Below, one piece after another: positions 41,688-51,698 of a stretch of 64,000 nucleotides of DNA. The position numbers and the translations under genes are program-made. Each line of letters opens with the position of its first letter. The first letter of the stretch is position 1. Origin of the DNA: Lutibacter sp. B2 (lineage in GTDB: Bacteria; Bacillota; Clostridia; Peptostreptococcales; Thermotaleaceae); contig JADPRS010000012.1 in assembly GCA_015686845.1 (NCBI GenBank), forward strand, positions 26,523 through 90,522, given 5' to 3'. The notes under the pieces were generated by a model, which saw nothing but the letters and a program-made list of their open reading frames with translations, was not told the origin of the DNA and made no database searches.

Positions 41688-42545
41688 ATGTTGGAAGTTT
41701 ATAAAAACCCTTCTTATACGCCTGCTAAAAGAACAAAAGACTTACTTAGTAGAATGATCCTAGAAGAAAAAGTTGGACAAATGTGTCAAGTAGATGGAAG
41801 ATTTGATCCAGAAAATTGGATTTTCAAAAAACATATTGGTTCATTTCTTCATGTTACAGGTAAGGATGTTATTAAACTTCAAAAAATAGCAGCTGAAACT
41901 AGACTAGAGATTCCTCAGAAGCTGATGTTTCACAGCGTAAACTTCGTTCCATTTTTCTTCCCCCTTTTAAAGAAGCTGTAAATGCTGGTTGTTCAACCTT
42001 TATGGCTGGATATAACGCCATAGATGGCATACCTTGTTCTGCTAATAAATGGATGCTTACTGATCTATTGAAAAAAGAATGGGACTTTAAAGGTTTTGTC
42101 GTTACTGACTGGAATAACGTAGGCTATCTACATACGAAACAACAGATAGCTTCAACTATTTTCATTTGGTTTTGGGCTATCCTATACCCATTATGAATAT
42201 TCAAATTTGAAAGTATCCTCAAGAAAATTAAAAGCTACTGATGACCTTTCTGTTTCTGTCGACGTATATAATGTCGGAAACTACGAAGGAACTGAAATTG
42301 TTCAACTTTATATAAATGATATCTTTATTTCAGTAACAACACCTATCAAGGAATTAAAAGGATTCAAACGCATCACTTTAAAACCTGGTGAAAAAAATGC
42401 AGTAAAAATTACAATTCCTGCTTCTTCTCTTTCACTCGTCAATAGACAATGTAAGTCCGTTGTAGAACCCGGTGAATTCGAGATCATGATGGGTAGTTCA
42501 TCAAGAGATAAAGATTTGATTAAGACAACCATTGAAATTGTATAA
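41688..42545 (+). pseudogene. GH3 beta-glucosidase, heavily deleted
   Basis: Pieces of a glycoside hydrolase family 3 enzyme remain in order. An N-terminal part (AKRTKDLLSRMILEEKVGQM, from 41688) breaks at about 41920. A middle part (EAVNAGCSTFMAGYNAIDG and GFVVTDWNNVG, with the nucleophile Asp) is in a different frame and breaks at about 42150. A fibronectin-III-like end (FGFGLSYTHYEYSNLKVSS to ITLKPGEKN and FEIMMGSSSRD) follows from 42155. The pieces total 858 bp, against over 2.1 kb for a normal gene, so at least two large deletions plus frame breaks have removed most of it. The GGAGG site and start are still present. It is inactive. Confidence 0.9.
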
Positions 42546-42566
42546 TAATTTATCTCAGGCTGTGTA

Positions 42567-42606
42567 AAAAAAACTACGTCTATTTCTATGTAGGCATAGT
42601 TTTTTC
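42567..42606 (+). terminator. Weak intrinsic terminator after the GH3 remnant
   Basis: The outer arms AAAAAACTA and TAGTTTTTT (9 bp) enclose a loop with a small CTAC/GTAG stem and end in T. The stem is weak but is placed correctly for the GH3 gene. Confidence 0.5.
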
Positions 42607-42747
42607 ATATAAATCAGAGATAATAATACTACCTTCTCTACCTAGCTTATCCATTTCATTTGTAACGTAGACAGCTTCATTAATCAACTCAGTGGATGTA
42701 TTAATTTTTTGTCCCAATTCTTCTGTACTGTATTGTATTTTTTTCAT
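42586..42747 (-). pseudogene. Possible chemoreceptor (MCP) fragment
   Basis: This is a 53-codon frame with MKKIQYSTEELGQKINTSTE followed by LINEAVYVTNEMDKLGREG, ending ISDLYEKT. The heptad-like polar pattern resembles the signalling coiled coil of methyl-accepting chemotaxis proteins. No ribosome-binding site is evident and there is no surrounding gene. The rest of the 42748-42912 gap holds only a GGCTATAG/CTATAACC hairpin (42789-42813) and a direct repeat TAATACAAATAA (42759-42770, 42777-42788). Confidence 0.35.
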
Positions 42748-42912
42748 ACATTTTATCTAATACAAATAAAGTTATATAATACAAATAAGGCTATAGCTTC
42801 AACTCTATAACCTTTTTGTTTTACTTACAACTTTACTCAATATCCTCATCAATCATACCCATATCCTAATATTCTGGGTAATAATCTATGCCTAAGTACA
42901 CATTGCTACCTC

Positions 42913-43950
42913 CTATATAATAGAAAACTTATACTCTGTTTTTTCATAATACTTCCTACCTACATCTAAAATAGCTGAAGTTAAATTTTCATGATTCATA
43001 CCGTCCGGTTCATATTGTGTTTCAAAACAAATCCCATCATATTTACTTCCTATATTTCCATATTTCAATTTTTCATTATTGGGGAAATTATAGCTATAAA
43101 CCACTACACTAGGATAAGTAGTTGTAATGATCATCTTTCTGCCACTTAATAAATCTATCATCTCAATCTGATTTTTTTTTCCATTTAAAACCCAAGTGTG
43201 ATCATATCCATTTGTCATGATCAATTGTTCATAATTACACTCTATATCTTTTCCTATTAACTTACATTCTTTAAAATCCATAGGTGTATTTTTAACATCA
43301 ATCAATTTACCTGTAGAAATTTGATTACGATTTAATTCTAAGAAGTAATTTGATTTGATTTTTAAATATTGTTCTGTTACTTTTCGTTTATAATTACCAG
43401 ATACATTAAAATAGGAATGATTTGTTAAATTACATAGGGTCTTTTTATCCGTGTTTGCTTCATACTCAATCCATAATTCATTATTTTCTGTCAAAGTATA
43501 AATAACTTTTACCTTTAAATTTCCTGGATAATTTTCCTCCCCATCCTTAGATAAGTAAGTAAACTCAACAATTGTATTATTTTCTTTTTCTAGTATCTTA
43601 TAATCCCAAACTTGAAAACTAAATCCCTTAAAACCTCCATGTCCTTGATTTACTCCATAATTCTTATTTAAATCATATACTTTTTTATCTAAAACAAATT
43701 TACCAGCTGCAATACGGCCAGAGGTTCTACCCACAATTGCACCAAAATAGGATGGGTTTTTAATATAATCTTCTATATGTTCATGGGTTAATACTATATT
43801 TTCCATATTTCCATTTTTATCTGGAACCCATATTGCTACTATGGTTGCACCATAATTTAATAAGGTAACTTCCATATTTTTTTTATTTTTTATACTTATT
43901 CGTTTAACTTGCCTTTCTTCTATATTAAAAGCATTTTTAATTGAATACAT
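42913..43950 (-). CDS. galM: Aldose 1-epimerase (mutarotase)
   Basis: The protein has 345 residues from the ATG at 43950, 5 bases after AGGTGA. It interconverts alpha and beta anomers of galactose/glucose at the entry of the Leloir pathway. The motifs NYGATIVAIWVPDKNG, GAIVGRTSGRIA, the His loops NQGHGGFKG and LTNHSYFN, and the acidic FETQYEPDGMN (catalytic Glu) are all present. It is the last gene of the galactose operon, 12 bp after galT. Confidence 0.93.
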   Translation of the reverse strand: MYSIKNAFNIEERQVKRISIKNKKNMEVTLLNYGATIVAIWVPDKNGNMENIVLTHEHIEDYIKNPSYFGAIVGRTSGRIAAGKFVLDKKVYDLNKNYGVNQGHGGFKGFSFQVWDYKILEKENNTIVEFTYLSKDGEENYPGNLKVKVIYTLTENNELWIEYEANTDKKTLCNLTNHSYFNVSGNYKRKVTEQYLKIKSNYFLELNRNQISTGKLIDVKNTPMDFKECKLIGKDIECNYEQLIMTNGYDHTWVLNGKKNQIEMIDLLSGRKMIITTTYPSVVVYSYNFPNNEKLKYGNIGSKYDGICFETQYEPDGMNHENLTSAILDVGRKYYEKTEYKFSII

Positions 43951-43962
43951 AAGTATCACCTA

Positions 43963-45459
43963 CTATAGACTATTAATAAACCGCTCAAAGGCCTCTATTT
44001 CTTTATGATCTTGTTTAAATACACCAGCATCTGTTAGTATTCTTTCAAAAGTTTTGCCTACTTCTAATTTTAATATCTTATCAAAATCCACATTAGGGTC
44101 TTTATATTTATCTTTTAAATAATCAAACCATTCTATATGCTTTTTTAAATCATCATATTCACGAATATTTTTAACCCCTAAAAGACATTCTTTTAATAAT
44201 TCTAATTCTAATTTCAATCTTGCTGGCAATACAGCAAGTCCCATAACCTCTATTAGTCCAATATTTTCTTTCTTAATATGATGAACATCACTATGTGGAT
44301 GGAAAATACCAAGAGGATGCTCATCACTTGTTCTATTATTTCTAAGGACTAAATCTAATTCAAATTTATTATTTTTATATCTTGCTATAGGCGTAATTGT
44401 ATTATGTGGTTCTTTGTTTGTATGGGATAAAATATCTACCCTTTCATCACTATACCCTCTCCAACCGTCAAGGATTTTACTAGCCAGTTTAACTAGTCTA
44501 TCTATTTTTTCACTTCTAATTCGTATAACGGATAAAGGCCATTTAACAATACCCACTTCTATATCTTCGAATCCTTTCATATTTATCTCTTTTAATATGG
44601 GTGCTATTTCCATAGGAAATTCATGATTTCCAGCTTGAAAATGATCATGTGATAAAATTGATCCTCCTACAATGGGTAAATCAGCATTTGATCCAATAAA
44701 ATAATGAGGAAATTTATCTACAAACCCTAATAATCTTTCAAAAGTAGCCTTTGTAATCTTCATTGGATCATGTTTCCCTTTAAAGACAATGGAGTGTTCA
44801 TTGTAATAAACATAAGGAGAATATTGAATAAACCAATCTTCATTACATAACGTAATTGGTATCACTCTATGGTTCTGTCTTGCAGGATGCTTTATACGAC
44901 CTGCATACCCTTCATTTTCTTTACACAGCAAACACTTTGGATAAGCATTTAATTTCATATTCTTAGCTTCAGCAATGGTCTTTGGATCTTTTTCTGGTTT
45001 TGAAAGATTAATCGTAATTTCTAATTCTCCAAAATCAGTATTCGTTTTCCATCTTACATTTTTATCTGTTCTTTTTGTTCTAATATAATTAGATGCTTTT
45101 GACATCTTATAGTAATTTTCTGTTGCCAATTCTGGTTTCACTTTATATTCTTCATAAAATTTTCGTATAATTTCACTTGGACGAGGAATAAAACAATCCA
45201 TTATTTTCGTATCCAATAAATCTCCATATGTTACTGTATTATATTTTAATATTCCATTTTCATAAGCATACTCTAAAATAGTATCTAAAATGGACTGCGG
45301 GTTTTCTAAATTCTCTTTTTCTATGTTTATATCTTCATATTCATCTAGTTTTAAAATTTCTAAGATTTTATTTGTTACATAAATTTCATCTTCTTTATAA
45401 ATCAATTCTTTATCAATACCATAATTAATAAGACGTTTTATTTCTTTATAAATATCCAC
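43963..45459 (-). CDS. galT: Galactose-1-phosphate uridylyltransferase, type 2
   Basis: The protein has 498 residues, the length of the Firmicute type 2 GalT. It starts with GTG at 45459 with GAGGTGA 7 bases before. It swaps UMP between UDP-glucose and galactose-1-phosphate. SILSHDHFQAGNHEFPME and GIFHPHSDVHHIKKENIG carry the His residues of the active site; CLLCKENEGYAGR is also conserved. It lies between galE and galM, 14 bp after galE. Confidence 0.95.
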   Translation of the reverse strand: MDIYKEIKRLINYGIDKELIYKEDEIYVTNKILEILKLDEYEDINIEKENLENPQSILDTILEYAYENGILKYNTVTYGDLLDTKIMDCFIPRPSEIIRKFYEEYKVKPELATENYYKMSKASNYIRTKRTDKNVRWKTNTDFGELEITINLSKPEKDPKTIAEAKNMKLNAYPKCLLCKENEGYAGRIKHPARQNHRVIPITLCNEDWFIQYSPYVYYNEHSIVFKGKHDPMKITKATFERLLGFVDKFPHYFIGSNADLPIVGGSILSHDHFQAGNHEFPMEIAPILKEINMKGFEDIEVGIVKWPLSVIRIRSEKIDRLVKLASKILDGWRGYSDERVDILSHTNKEPHNTITPIARYKNNKFELDLVLRNNRTSDEHPLGIFHPHSDVHHIKKENIGLIEVMGLAVLPARLKLELELLKECLLGVKNIREYDDLKKHIEWFDYLKDKYKDPNVDFDKILKLEVGKTFERILTDAGVFKQDHKEIEAFERFINSL

Positions 45460-45473
45460 GAATACATCACCTC

Positions 45474-46463
45474 TTACTTTTCAAATCCATTTGGATTATT
45501 TTCATGCCACTTCCATGCTGAGCCTATGATTTCTTCAACACTTGTAAATTGAGGGTTCCAACCTAATTCTTTTTGTGCTTTTTTACTTGAAGCTACAAGT
45601 TTTGATGGATCGCCTACTCTTCTCTCACTCACAACTGCTGGTATTGGATGATTCGTTACTTTTCTTGCTGCTTCTATCATTTCCTTAACAGAAAATCCTT
45701 CCCCATTTCCCAAATTATAAACAGAGCTTTCTGCTCCTTCACGCAATTTATTTAAAGCCAGAATATGTGCATCTACTAAATCCATCACATGAATATAATC
45801 TCTAACACAGGTACCATCATGTGTATCATAATCTTCACCAAAAATAGAGATATGTTCACGTTTCTGTAATGGAACTTGTAGTATTAATGGAATCAAATGT
45901 GTTTCAGGACTATGATCCTCACCAATAGAAGCACTTTCATGTGCTCCCGCCACATTAAAGTACCTAAGTGCAATATACTTAAGGCCATAAGCTTTGTCAG
46001 ACCACTTCATCATTTTTTCTATTGCTAACTTTGTCTCCCCATACGGATTTGTAGGTTCTGTTTTATCAGTCTCCAAAATCGGAATATTTTCTGGTTCTCC
46101 ATAGGTTGCGGCTGTGGAAGAAAATACAATTTTATTTACGTTGTACTTATTCATTGATTCAAGTAAAACTTGTGTACCATATACATTGTTGTTGTAATAC
46201 GTTAAAGGTTCTTTCATACTTACACCTACCAATGAATTTGCTGCAAAATGTATTACTGCATCTACTTCATTTTCACTAAATACCTGATCTAAAAATTCTC
46301 TATCTCGAATATCCCCTTGATAAAATTTAGCATCCTTATGTACAGCATCTAAATGACCTGTTTGCAAATTATCTATAACAATTACTTCTTCCCTTTTATC
46401 AATCAAATCATAAACACAGTGAGAGCCAATATATCCTGCTCCACCACATACCAAAACTGCCAT
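45474..46463 (-). CDS. galE: UDP-glucose 4-epimerase
   Basis: The protein has 329 residues from the ATG at 46463, after GGAGGG. NAD is bound by GGAGYIGSH near the N-terminus, and the catalytic YxxxK is in PYGETKLAIEKM, with Ser in FSSTAATYG. It converts UDP-galactose to UDP-glucose. A strong hairpin (46481-46535) lies just before the gene, between galK and galE. Confidence 0.96.
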   Translation of the reverse strand: MAVLVCGGAGYIGSHCVYDLIDKREEVIVIDNLQTGHLDAVHKDAKFYQGDIRDREFLDQVFSENEVDAVIHFAANSLVGVSMKEPLTYYNNNVYGTQVLLESMNKYNVNKIVFSSTAATYGEPENIPILETDKTEPTNPYGETKLAIEKMMKWSDKAYGLKYIALRYFNVAGAHESASIGEDHSPETHLIPLILQVPLQKREHISIFGEDYDTHDGTCVRDYIHVMDLVDAHILALNKLREGAESSVYNLGNGEGFSVKEMIEAARKVTNHPIPAVVSERRVGDPSKLVASSKKAQKELGWNPQFTSVEEIIGSAWKWHENNPNGFEK

Positions 46464-46480
46464 ACTATTCCCTCCTTCTA

Positions 46481-46535
46481 TGCACAATAAGAGGTAGTTT
46501 TTCATATGTTAAGGGAAAAAACTACCTCTTGTTGC
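46481..46535 (-). repeat. Long hairpin in the galK-galE junction
   Basis: About 20-bp arms (TGCACAATAAGAGGTAGTTT at 46481 and TTTTTAAAAA-flanked complement ending at 46535) enclose a short loop. On the minus strand it is not followed by a T-run, so it does not look like a terminator. A role in mRNA processing or relative expression of galK and galE is likely. Confidence 0.65.
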
Positions 46536-46541
46536 ACTAAA

Positions 46542-47705
46542 CTATATTTGTCTAGCTCCATCACCGATTGAAACCACATAAAAATCAGCTTTATATCCAA
46601 TTTTTTCTTCATAGTCTTTTCCAACTTTTTCAATAAACCCTGTACGTTCATGATCATATACTAAACTCACGGTACATCCACCAAATCCTGCTCCAGTCAT
46701 TCTTGAACCAATAGCACCATTTTTCCAAGCTGCTGATACTAAAGTATCTAATTCAGTACCCGTAACCTCATAGTCATCCCGTAATGAAATATGGGATCCA
46801 TTCATTAGTTGTCCAAAACCTTTAATATTTCCATCATTTAAAGCTTTTACAGCTTTCATCGTTCGTTGATTTTCATACACAGCATGTTTTGCACGTTTTC
46901 TATGAATTTCATTTTGAATGAAATCTTTATTTTCTTCAAATCTTTCTTCAGATAAATCCCCTAAGGAAGAAATATCTAGTTTTTCTTGTAATACTTTTAA
47001 AGCACTTTCACATTCACTACGTCTTTGATTATATTTTGAATCTCCTAACCCTCTACGTTTATTTGTATTTGCAATGACAATGGAAATTCCATCTAATTTC
47101 ATTGGAACATATTCATACTTTAACGTATTCGTATCTAATAAAATGGCATACTCTTTTTTCCCCATACCAATTGCAAACTGGTCCATTATGCCACATTTTA
47201 CACCAATAAATTCATTTTCTGATTTTTGGCTTAATTTCACCATTTGAATCATATCAATATCTAAATTAAATAAATCTTTTAAAACTATACTTGTAGCCAA
47301 TTCAATGGATGCACTAGATGATAAACCAGCACCATTTGGAATATTTCCAAAGAACAGGACTTCAAATCCAGTTTCAATTTCAAGCCCTGCATCTTTAAAT
47401 ATTTTCACAACGCCTTTTGGATAATTTGCCCAATCATCTTTTTTATCATAAACTAAATCACAAAGATCTACTTCAATAATTCCTATATCATTAAAATTTT
47501 TTGAGAATAATCTAATTTTGGAATCATCTCTTTTACGAGCAATCGCGTATGTTCCAAAAGTTAGTGCACAAGGAAAAACATGCCCGCCATTATAGTCCGT
47601 ATGCTCACCAATTAAATTTACTCTTCCAGGTGCAAAAAAAGTATGAACTTCTTTTTTCGTTTTAAAAATTTCATTAAAATCATCTACTAAATGATCTAAA
47701 TTCAT
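46542..47705 (-). CDS. galK: Galactokinase
   Basis: The protein has 387 residues from the ATG at 47705, 9 bases after GGAG. It phosphorylates galactose at C1 with ATP. GHMP kinase motifs are in order: the galactokinase signature [15 protein letters not shown], the phosphate loop [12 protein letters not shown], and the C-terminal [16 protein letters not shown]. It lies between the mgl transport genes and galE on the same transcript. Confidence 0.96.
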   Translation of the reverse strand: MNLDHLVDDFNEIFKTKKEVHTFFAPGRVNLIGEHTDYNGGHVFPCALTFGTYAIARKRDDSKIRLFSKNFNDIGIIEVDLCDLVYDKKDDWANYPKGVVKIFKDAGLEIETGFEVLFFGNIPNGAGLSSSASIELATSIVLKDLFNLDIDMIQMVKLSQKSENEFIGVKCGIMDQFAIGMGKKEYAILLDTNTLKYEYVPMKLDGISIVIANTNKRRGLGDSKYNQRRSECESALKVLQEKLDISSLGDLSEERFEENKDFIQNEIHRKRAKHAVYENQRTMKAVKALNDGNIKGFGQLMNGSHISLRDDYEVTGTELDTLVSAAWKNGAIGSRMTGAGFGGCTVSLVYDHERTGFIEKVGKDYEEKIGYKADFYVVSIGDGARQI

Positions 47706-47759
47706 ATTATACACTCCTACATAAAATAGTTGTACATTAAGTATTATGTACTGTACAAT

Positions 47760-48797
47760 CTATTTTTTCTTGATATACTTTCTTGAATCGATAGCTACTG
47801 CCACAATAATAATTAAACCTTTAATAATAAATTGTAGATATGGATTTACGCCAATGAATGATAAACCATATGCAATAACTTGGAATATTAATACCCCAAT
47901 AACGATTCCACCGACAGTACCAATACCACCGGAGAAAGATAATCCACCTACAATACATGCAGAAATTGCATCAAGTTCATACATATTACCCGTATTATTC
48001 GTAGCACTACCGATACGAGCTGCTTCTAATGATCCACCTAATCCGTACAACATTCCTCCAAGTGCATAAACCATTACAAGATACTTAACAACATCTACAC
48101 CTGATACAGTAGCAGCATCAATATTGCCACCAATTGCAAAAATATTTTTTCCAAATTTTGTTTTATTCCATAATGTCCAAATGATGATCGTCACAATGGC
48201 TGCATAAATCACAAGAAATGGAATTTTAAATCCACCAATCATAAAAGCACCTTGGGCAAAATGTGTAAATGCTTCATCAAGTCCTCCAATTGGTTGAGCT
48301 CCATAAGGGGGGCGATCAAAATAAATGGAATTAACACCGTATACGATGACCATCATTCCTAATGTTGCAATAAAAGGATCAACTTTCAATTTAGCAACTA
48401 TAAATCCATTGATTAAACCAAAAAAACCAGTAATAATCATAACCAATATGATCGGTATAAAAATATGTAAATGAGGTAAATTTGGATACATCTTATAAGC
48501 ATATTCAGGATCTTGTAAGAGTGAAGCTGATACCACAGCTGCAAGACCTACTAAACGACCTAGTGAAAGGTCTGTCCCTTTAGCAACAATTATTCCACCA
48601 ACACCAAGAGCCATAATAACACGCGTTGATGCTTGTGATAAAATATTTCTTAAGTTTCGTAATGATATAAAATCTGGTGAAACGGACACAATGATTACAA
48701 GTAATCCAATAAGCACTAAAAAAATTGCATTATTCATCATCCAATTTAATACATTTTCTTTTGATAAATTTTTCTTTTTTATATCAATTTTCGGCAT
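47760..48797 (-). CDS. mglC: Galactose/methyl-galactoside ABC transporter, permease
   Basis: The protein has 345 residues with eight or more membrane helices of the ribose/galactose (RbsC/MglC) permease family; [20 protein letters not shown] and [20 protein letters not shown] are typical. The start is taken at the ATG at 48797 (7 bases after GGAGG), which overlaps the mglA end by 14 bp. It forms the membrane channel with mglA, fed by mglB. Confidence 0.92.
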   Translation of the reverse strand: MPKIDIKKKNLSKENVLNWMMNNAIFLVLIGLLVIIVSVSPDFISLRNLRNILSQASTRVIMALGVGGIIVAKGTDLSLGRLVGLAAVVSASLLQDPEYAYKMYPNLPHLHIFIPIILVMIITGFFGLINGFIVAKLKVDPFIATLGMMVIVYGVNSIYFDRPPYGAQPIGGLDEAFTHFAQGAFMIGGFKIPFLVIYAAIVTIIIWTLWNKTKFGKNIFAIGGNIDAATVSGVDVVKYLVMVYALGGMLYGLGGSLEAARIGSATNNTGNMYELDAISACIVGGLSFSGGIGTVGGIVIGVLIFQVIAYGLSFIGVNPYLQFIIKGLIIIVAVAIDSRKYIKKK

Positions 48798-50337
48798 ATT
48801 CATTCCTCCTAACGTATAGGTACTTGGCTGATAGTTTTAAAATTTCTTCTTGTGTTGTTTCCTCTGTATTTACAATTCCAGCTACTCTACCATTGCTCAT
48901 AACCAATATCCTATCCGTAATACCTAATAACTCAGGCATTTCCGATGACACCATAATAACGCCTTTTTCTTTATTCCCTAAATCAATCATTAATTGATAA
49001 ATTTCATATTTAGCACCAACATCAATTCCACGAGTTGGTTCATCTAATAATAATATTTCAGGTTCAGTTAATAACCATCGTCCAACAATAACCTTTTGTT
49101 GATTTCCACCTGATAATGAACTAATTAATGTTTTATGAGATGGCGTCTTCACACTCATACTATCAATAACCCAATCTGTATCTTTCTTTATTTGTTTTTC
49201 ATCTAACAGCTTGTTCCACTTTACATATTTATCCATATTTGCTATAATCGAATTAAAACTAATATCTAACATGCCAAAGATACCCGTTGCACGGCGTTCT
49301 TCTGTAACAAGAGCAAATCCATTTTTTATTGCAATGTATGGATTTTTATTGTTTAATTTTTTATTATTTAAATATATTTCTCCAGAATTCACATTTCTTG
49401 CTCCAAAAATAGATTCGATCAGTTCTGTTCTTTTTGCTCCTACAAGTCCTGCAATTCCTAAAATTTCACCTTTTCTTAACGTAAATGAAACATCTTGAAT
49501 AGATGGTTGATAAGATGCAGTTAAATTATTAACTTCTAGTATTACATCACCCGGTTTATTTGTTTTTGGTGGAAAACGATGAGTTAAATCACGTCCAACC
49601 ATCAGTTTAATAATTTCATCCATTGTTATATCATCCGTATCCTTCGTTGCAATCCATTTTCCATCACGCATTATGGTTACTTCGTCAGCAATTTGTTTGA
49701 TTTCTTCCATTTTATGAGAAATATATATGATTCCTACCCCTCGATCTTTTAATGCATTTATAATCTTAAATAAATGACCAACTTCCTTTTCTGTTAATGA
49801 TGATGTTGGCTCATCCATTACTATTATTTTTGAATGATAAGAAACAGCTTTGGCAATTTCAACCATTTGACTTTCTGATACAGGTAAATTTCCAACTTTT
49901 TCACGAGGATCTACAGAAATATCTAAATCCTTAAAAATTTTCAATGTATCATTATACATTTTTTCCTCATCGATAAAAAATCCTCTTTTAGGAAAACGTC
50001 CAAGCCAAATGTTATCCATTACGGTTGTTGACTGTACTTGATTTAATTCTTGGTGTACCATTGAAACGCCACTATCTAATGCTTGTTTTGATGATTCAAA
50101 ATTTATTTCTTTCCCTTCGAATATAATTTGACCTTCATCTTTTTTATAAATTCCAAATAAACATTTCATTAAAGTTGACTTTCCAGCACCATTTTCTCCC
50201 ATTAGAGCATGAACGCTTCCCTTACGAACTTTTAACCTTACTTGATCTAATGCTTTAACACCGGGAAACTCCTTCGATATATTAATCATTTCTAATAAAG
50301 ATTTATCATCTAGATTATTTATTTTAGTGCTCGTCAT
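48784..50337 (-). CDS. mglA: Galactose/methyl-galactoside ABC transporter, ATPase
   Basis: The protein has 517 residues with two fused ABC domains. The first has Walker [10 protein letters not shown], a Q-loop, [12 protein letters not shown] and DEPTSSLTE; the second has a degenerate Walker A (GLVGAKRTE), LSGGNQQKV and [10 protein letters not shown]. This double-ATPase layout is that of sugar MglA/RbsA proteins. It powers uptake of galactose. AAGGAGG precedes the ATG. Gene order is mglB-mglA-mglC. Confidence 0.95.
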   Translation of the reverse strand: MTSTKINNLDDKSLLEMINISKEFPGVKALDQVRLKVRKGSVHALMGENGAGKSTLMKCLFGIYKKDEGQIIFEGKEINFESSKQALDSGVSMVHQELNQVQSTTVMDNIWLGRFPKRGFFIDEEKMYNDTLKIFKDLDISVDPREKVGNLPVSESQMVEIAKAVSYHSKIIVMDEPTSSLTEKEVGHLFKIINALKDRGVGIIYISHKMEEIKQIADEVTIMRDGKWIATKDTDDITMDEIIKLMVGRDLTHRFPPKTNKPGDVILEVNNLTASYQPSIQDVSFTLRKGEILGIAGLVGAKRTELIESIFGARNVNSGEIYLNNKKLNNKNPYIAIKNGFALVTEERRATGIFGMLDISFNSIIANMDKYVKWNKLLDEKQIKKDTDWVIDSMSVKTPSHKTLISSLSGGNQQKVIVGRWLLTEPEILLLDEPTRGIDVGAKYEIYQLMIDLGNKEKGVIMVSSEMPELLGITDRILVMSNGRVAGIVNTEETTQEEILKLSAKYLYVRRNEYAEN

Positions 50338-50374
50338 AAATAAGCCTCCTTTCTTACATACCTATGTAATATTA

Positions 50375-50415
50375 ATAAAGATGCATATGCATTTACAATG
50401 CCTATGCATCTTTAT
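50375..50415 (-). repeat. Hairpin in the mglB-mglA junction
   Basis: Perfect 13-bp arms ATAAAGATGCATA (50375-50387) and TATGCATCTTTAT (50403-50415) lie just after the mglB stop. Such hairpins commonly protect the binding-protein part of the message, so it can be made in excess over the ATPase and permease. Confidence 0.65.
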
Positions 50416-50423
50416 ATTAACTA

Positions 50424-51464
50424 TTATTCTGCATAACAGTCTTTTGCAATTTGAATATTATCATTTGTAATAGGTAAATAAGGTACACGAACAGATTTCT
50501 TATCATCAAGCTTCCACTCTGTTCCATCTAATACATCTTTACCTTCTGCAACATTTAAAGCTAAATCTACAGTGGCTTTACCTTGATTTGCTGCATCATT
50601 AAGTACACTACCAACTAAAGTTCCTGCTTCAATTTGTGTAAGTGCATCTGGGATCGCATCTACACCAACTACAGGCATAATTTTATCTTCTTTAAAGTAT
50701 CCTTCTGCTTTTAATGAGTTTACTGCACCTAATGCCATTGCATCATTATTCGCAATAACAAACTCAATAGAATCACCATGTTTAGCAAACCATGCATCCA
50801 TTAATTCTTTTGCTTTAACAGAATCCCACATACCTGTTTGAAGTTCTAATTCGTCAACTTGGATTCCTTCAGAAACAACAGTTTCTACAGAATATTTAGT
50901 ACGAGCTTCAGCATCTGGATGTCCTGGCTCTCCTTTTAATAATACATATTGAATTTTTCCATCTCTATTTTTATCCCATTCAGGATGATTTTTCCAAGAA
51001 TCTGCTATTAATTTACCTTGGATAATTCCTGATTCAGATGAAGTAGTACCTACATACCAGCATTTTTCATAAGATGCCATATCTTCTGCACTTGGCTCTT
51101 TGTTAAAGAATACAACTGGTGTACCTTCTTCTTTTGCTTTAGCAATGATTGTAGGTGCTGCTTGAGGGTCAACTAAGTTGATTGCTAAAGATTTAACACC
51201 TTTAGAAAGCATCATTTCCACTTGGTCATTTTGCTTTGCTTGATCATTTTGTGAGTCATTTAAAATTAACTCTGCTTTACCTTCTGCATTTTTCTCAACT
51301 GCACGACGTACAAATGACATGAAGTTATCATCAAACTTATAAATAGTTACACCAATTTTCAAACTTTCTTCTTCAGGTTCACTCGTTGCTTTTTCTGCTG
51401 AATTACATGCTACCAATGTAAACATTAACGACAACACAAGTAATACTGATACTAATTTTTTCAT
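50424..51464 (-). CDS. mglB: Galactose/glucose-binding lipoprotein
   Basis: The protein has 346 residues from the ATG at 51464 after GGGGG (the in-frame TTG at 51470 is closer). A lipoprotein signal (MKKLVSVLLVLSLMFTLVAC) is followed by a type I periplasmic-binding fold: IGVTIYKFDDNFM, VVGVDAIPDALTQI and GSVLNDAANQGKA. This is the MglB sugar receptor, tethered outside the membrane. It is first in the operon behind the promoter at 51526-51554. A small acidic linker follows the lipid Cys. Confidence 0.93.
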   Translation of the reverse strand: MKKLVSVLLVLSLMFTLVACNSAEKATSEPEEESLKIGVTIYKFDDNFMSFVRRAVEKNAEGKAELILNDSQNDQAKQNDQVEMMLSKGVKSLAINLVDPQAAPTIIAKAKEEGTPVVFFNKEPSAEDMASYEKCWYVGTTSSESGIIQGKLIADSWKNHPEWDKNRDGKIQYVLLKGEPGHPDAEARTKYSVETVVSEGIQVDELELQTGMWDSVKAKELMDAWFAKHGDSIEFVIANNDAMALGAVNSLKAEGYFKEDKIMPVVGVDAIPDALTQIEAGTLVGSVLNDAANQGKATVDLALNVAEGKDVLDGTEWKLDDKKSVRVPYLPITNDNIQIAKDCYAE

Positions 51465-51525
51465 GCTCAATCCCCCGTTTTCAAATTTTTGATGGCTTTT
51501 ATAAATAATATTTCCTCTTTAGTAA

Positions 51526-51554
51526 ATTTTAACCAAGTTATAATGAATTGTCAA
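51526..51554 (-). promoter_or_regulatory. Promoter of the mgl-gal operon
   Basis: A consensus -35 TTGACA (51549-51554) and -10 TAAAAT (51526-51531) have a 17-bp spacer. The 10-bp palindrome CAACATGTTG (51552-51561) overlaps the -35, and TGAATATTCA (51571-51580) lies inside a GTTTG/CAAAC dyad just upstream, so an operator is likely here. Confidence 0.75.
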
Positions 51555-51667
51555 CATGTTGTTTGTATTATGAATATTCAAACACCCATACTACTATCAC
51601 ATTTTTTTATGATTGAAGAATAATTTACTTAAATATCCCATATAAATACTGTTATAAATGTAAATAA

Positions 51668-51692
51668 CCCTACTGAATCGAAGTCAGTAGGG
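51668..51692 (-). terminator. Intrinsic terminator of the GntR-ABC operon
   Basis: The stem CCCTACTGA/TCAGTAGGG (51668-51676, 51684-51692) has a 7-base loop, with a moderately T-rich tail on the minus strand. Confidence 0.75.
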
Positions 51693-51698
51693 CAATTT

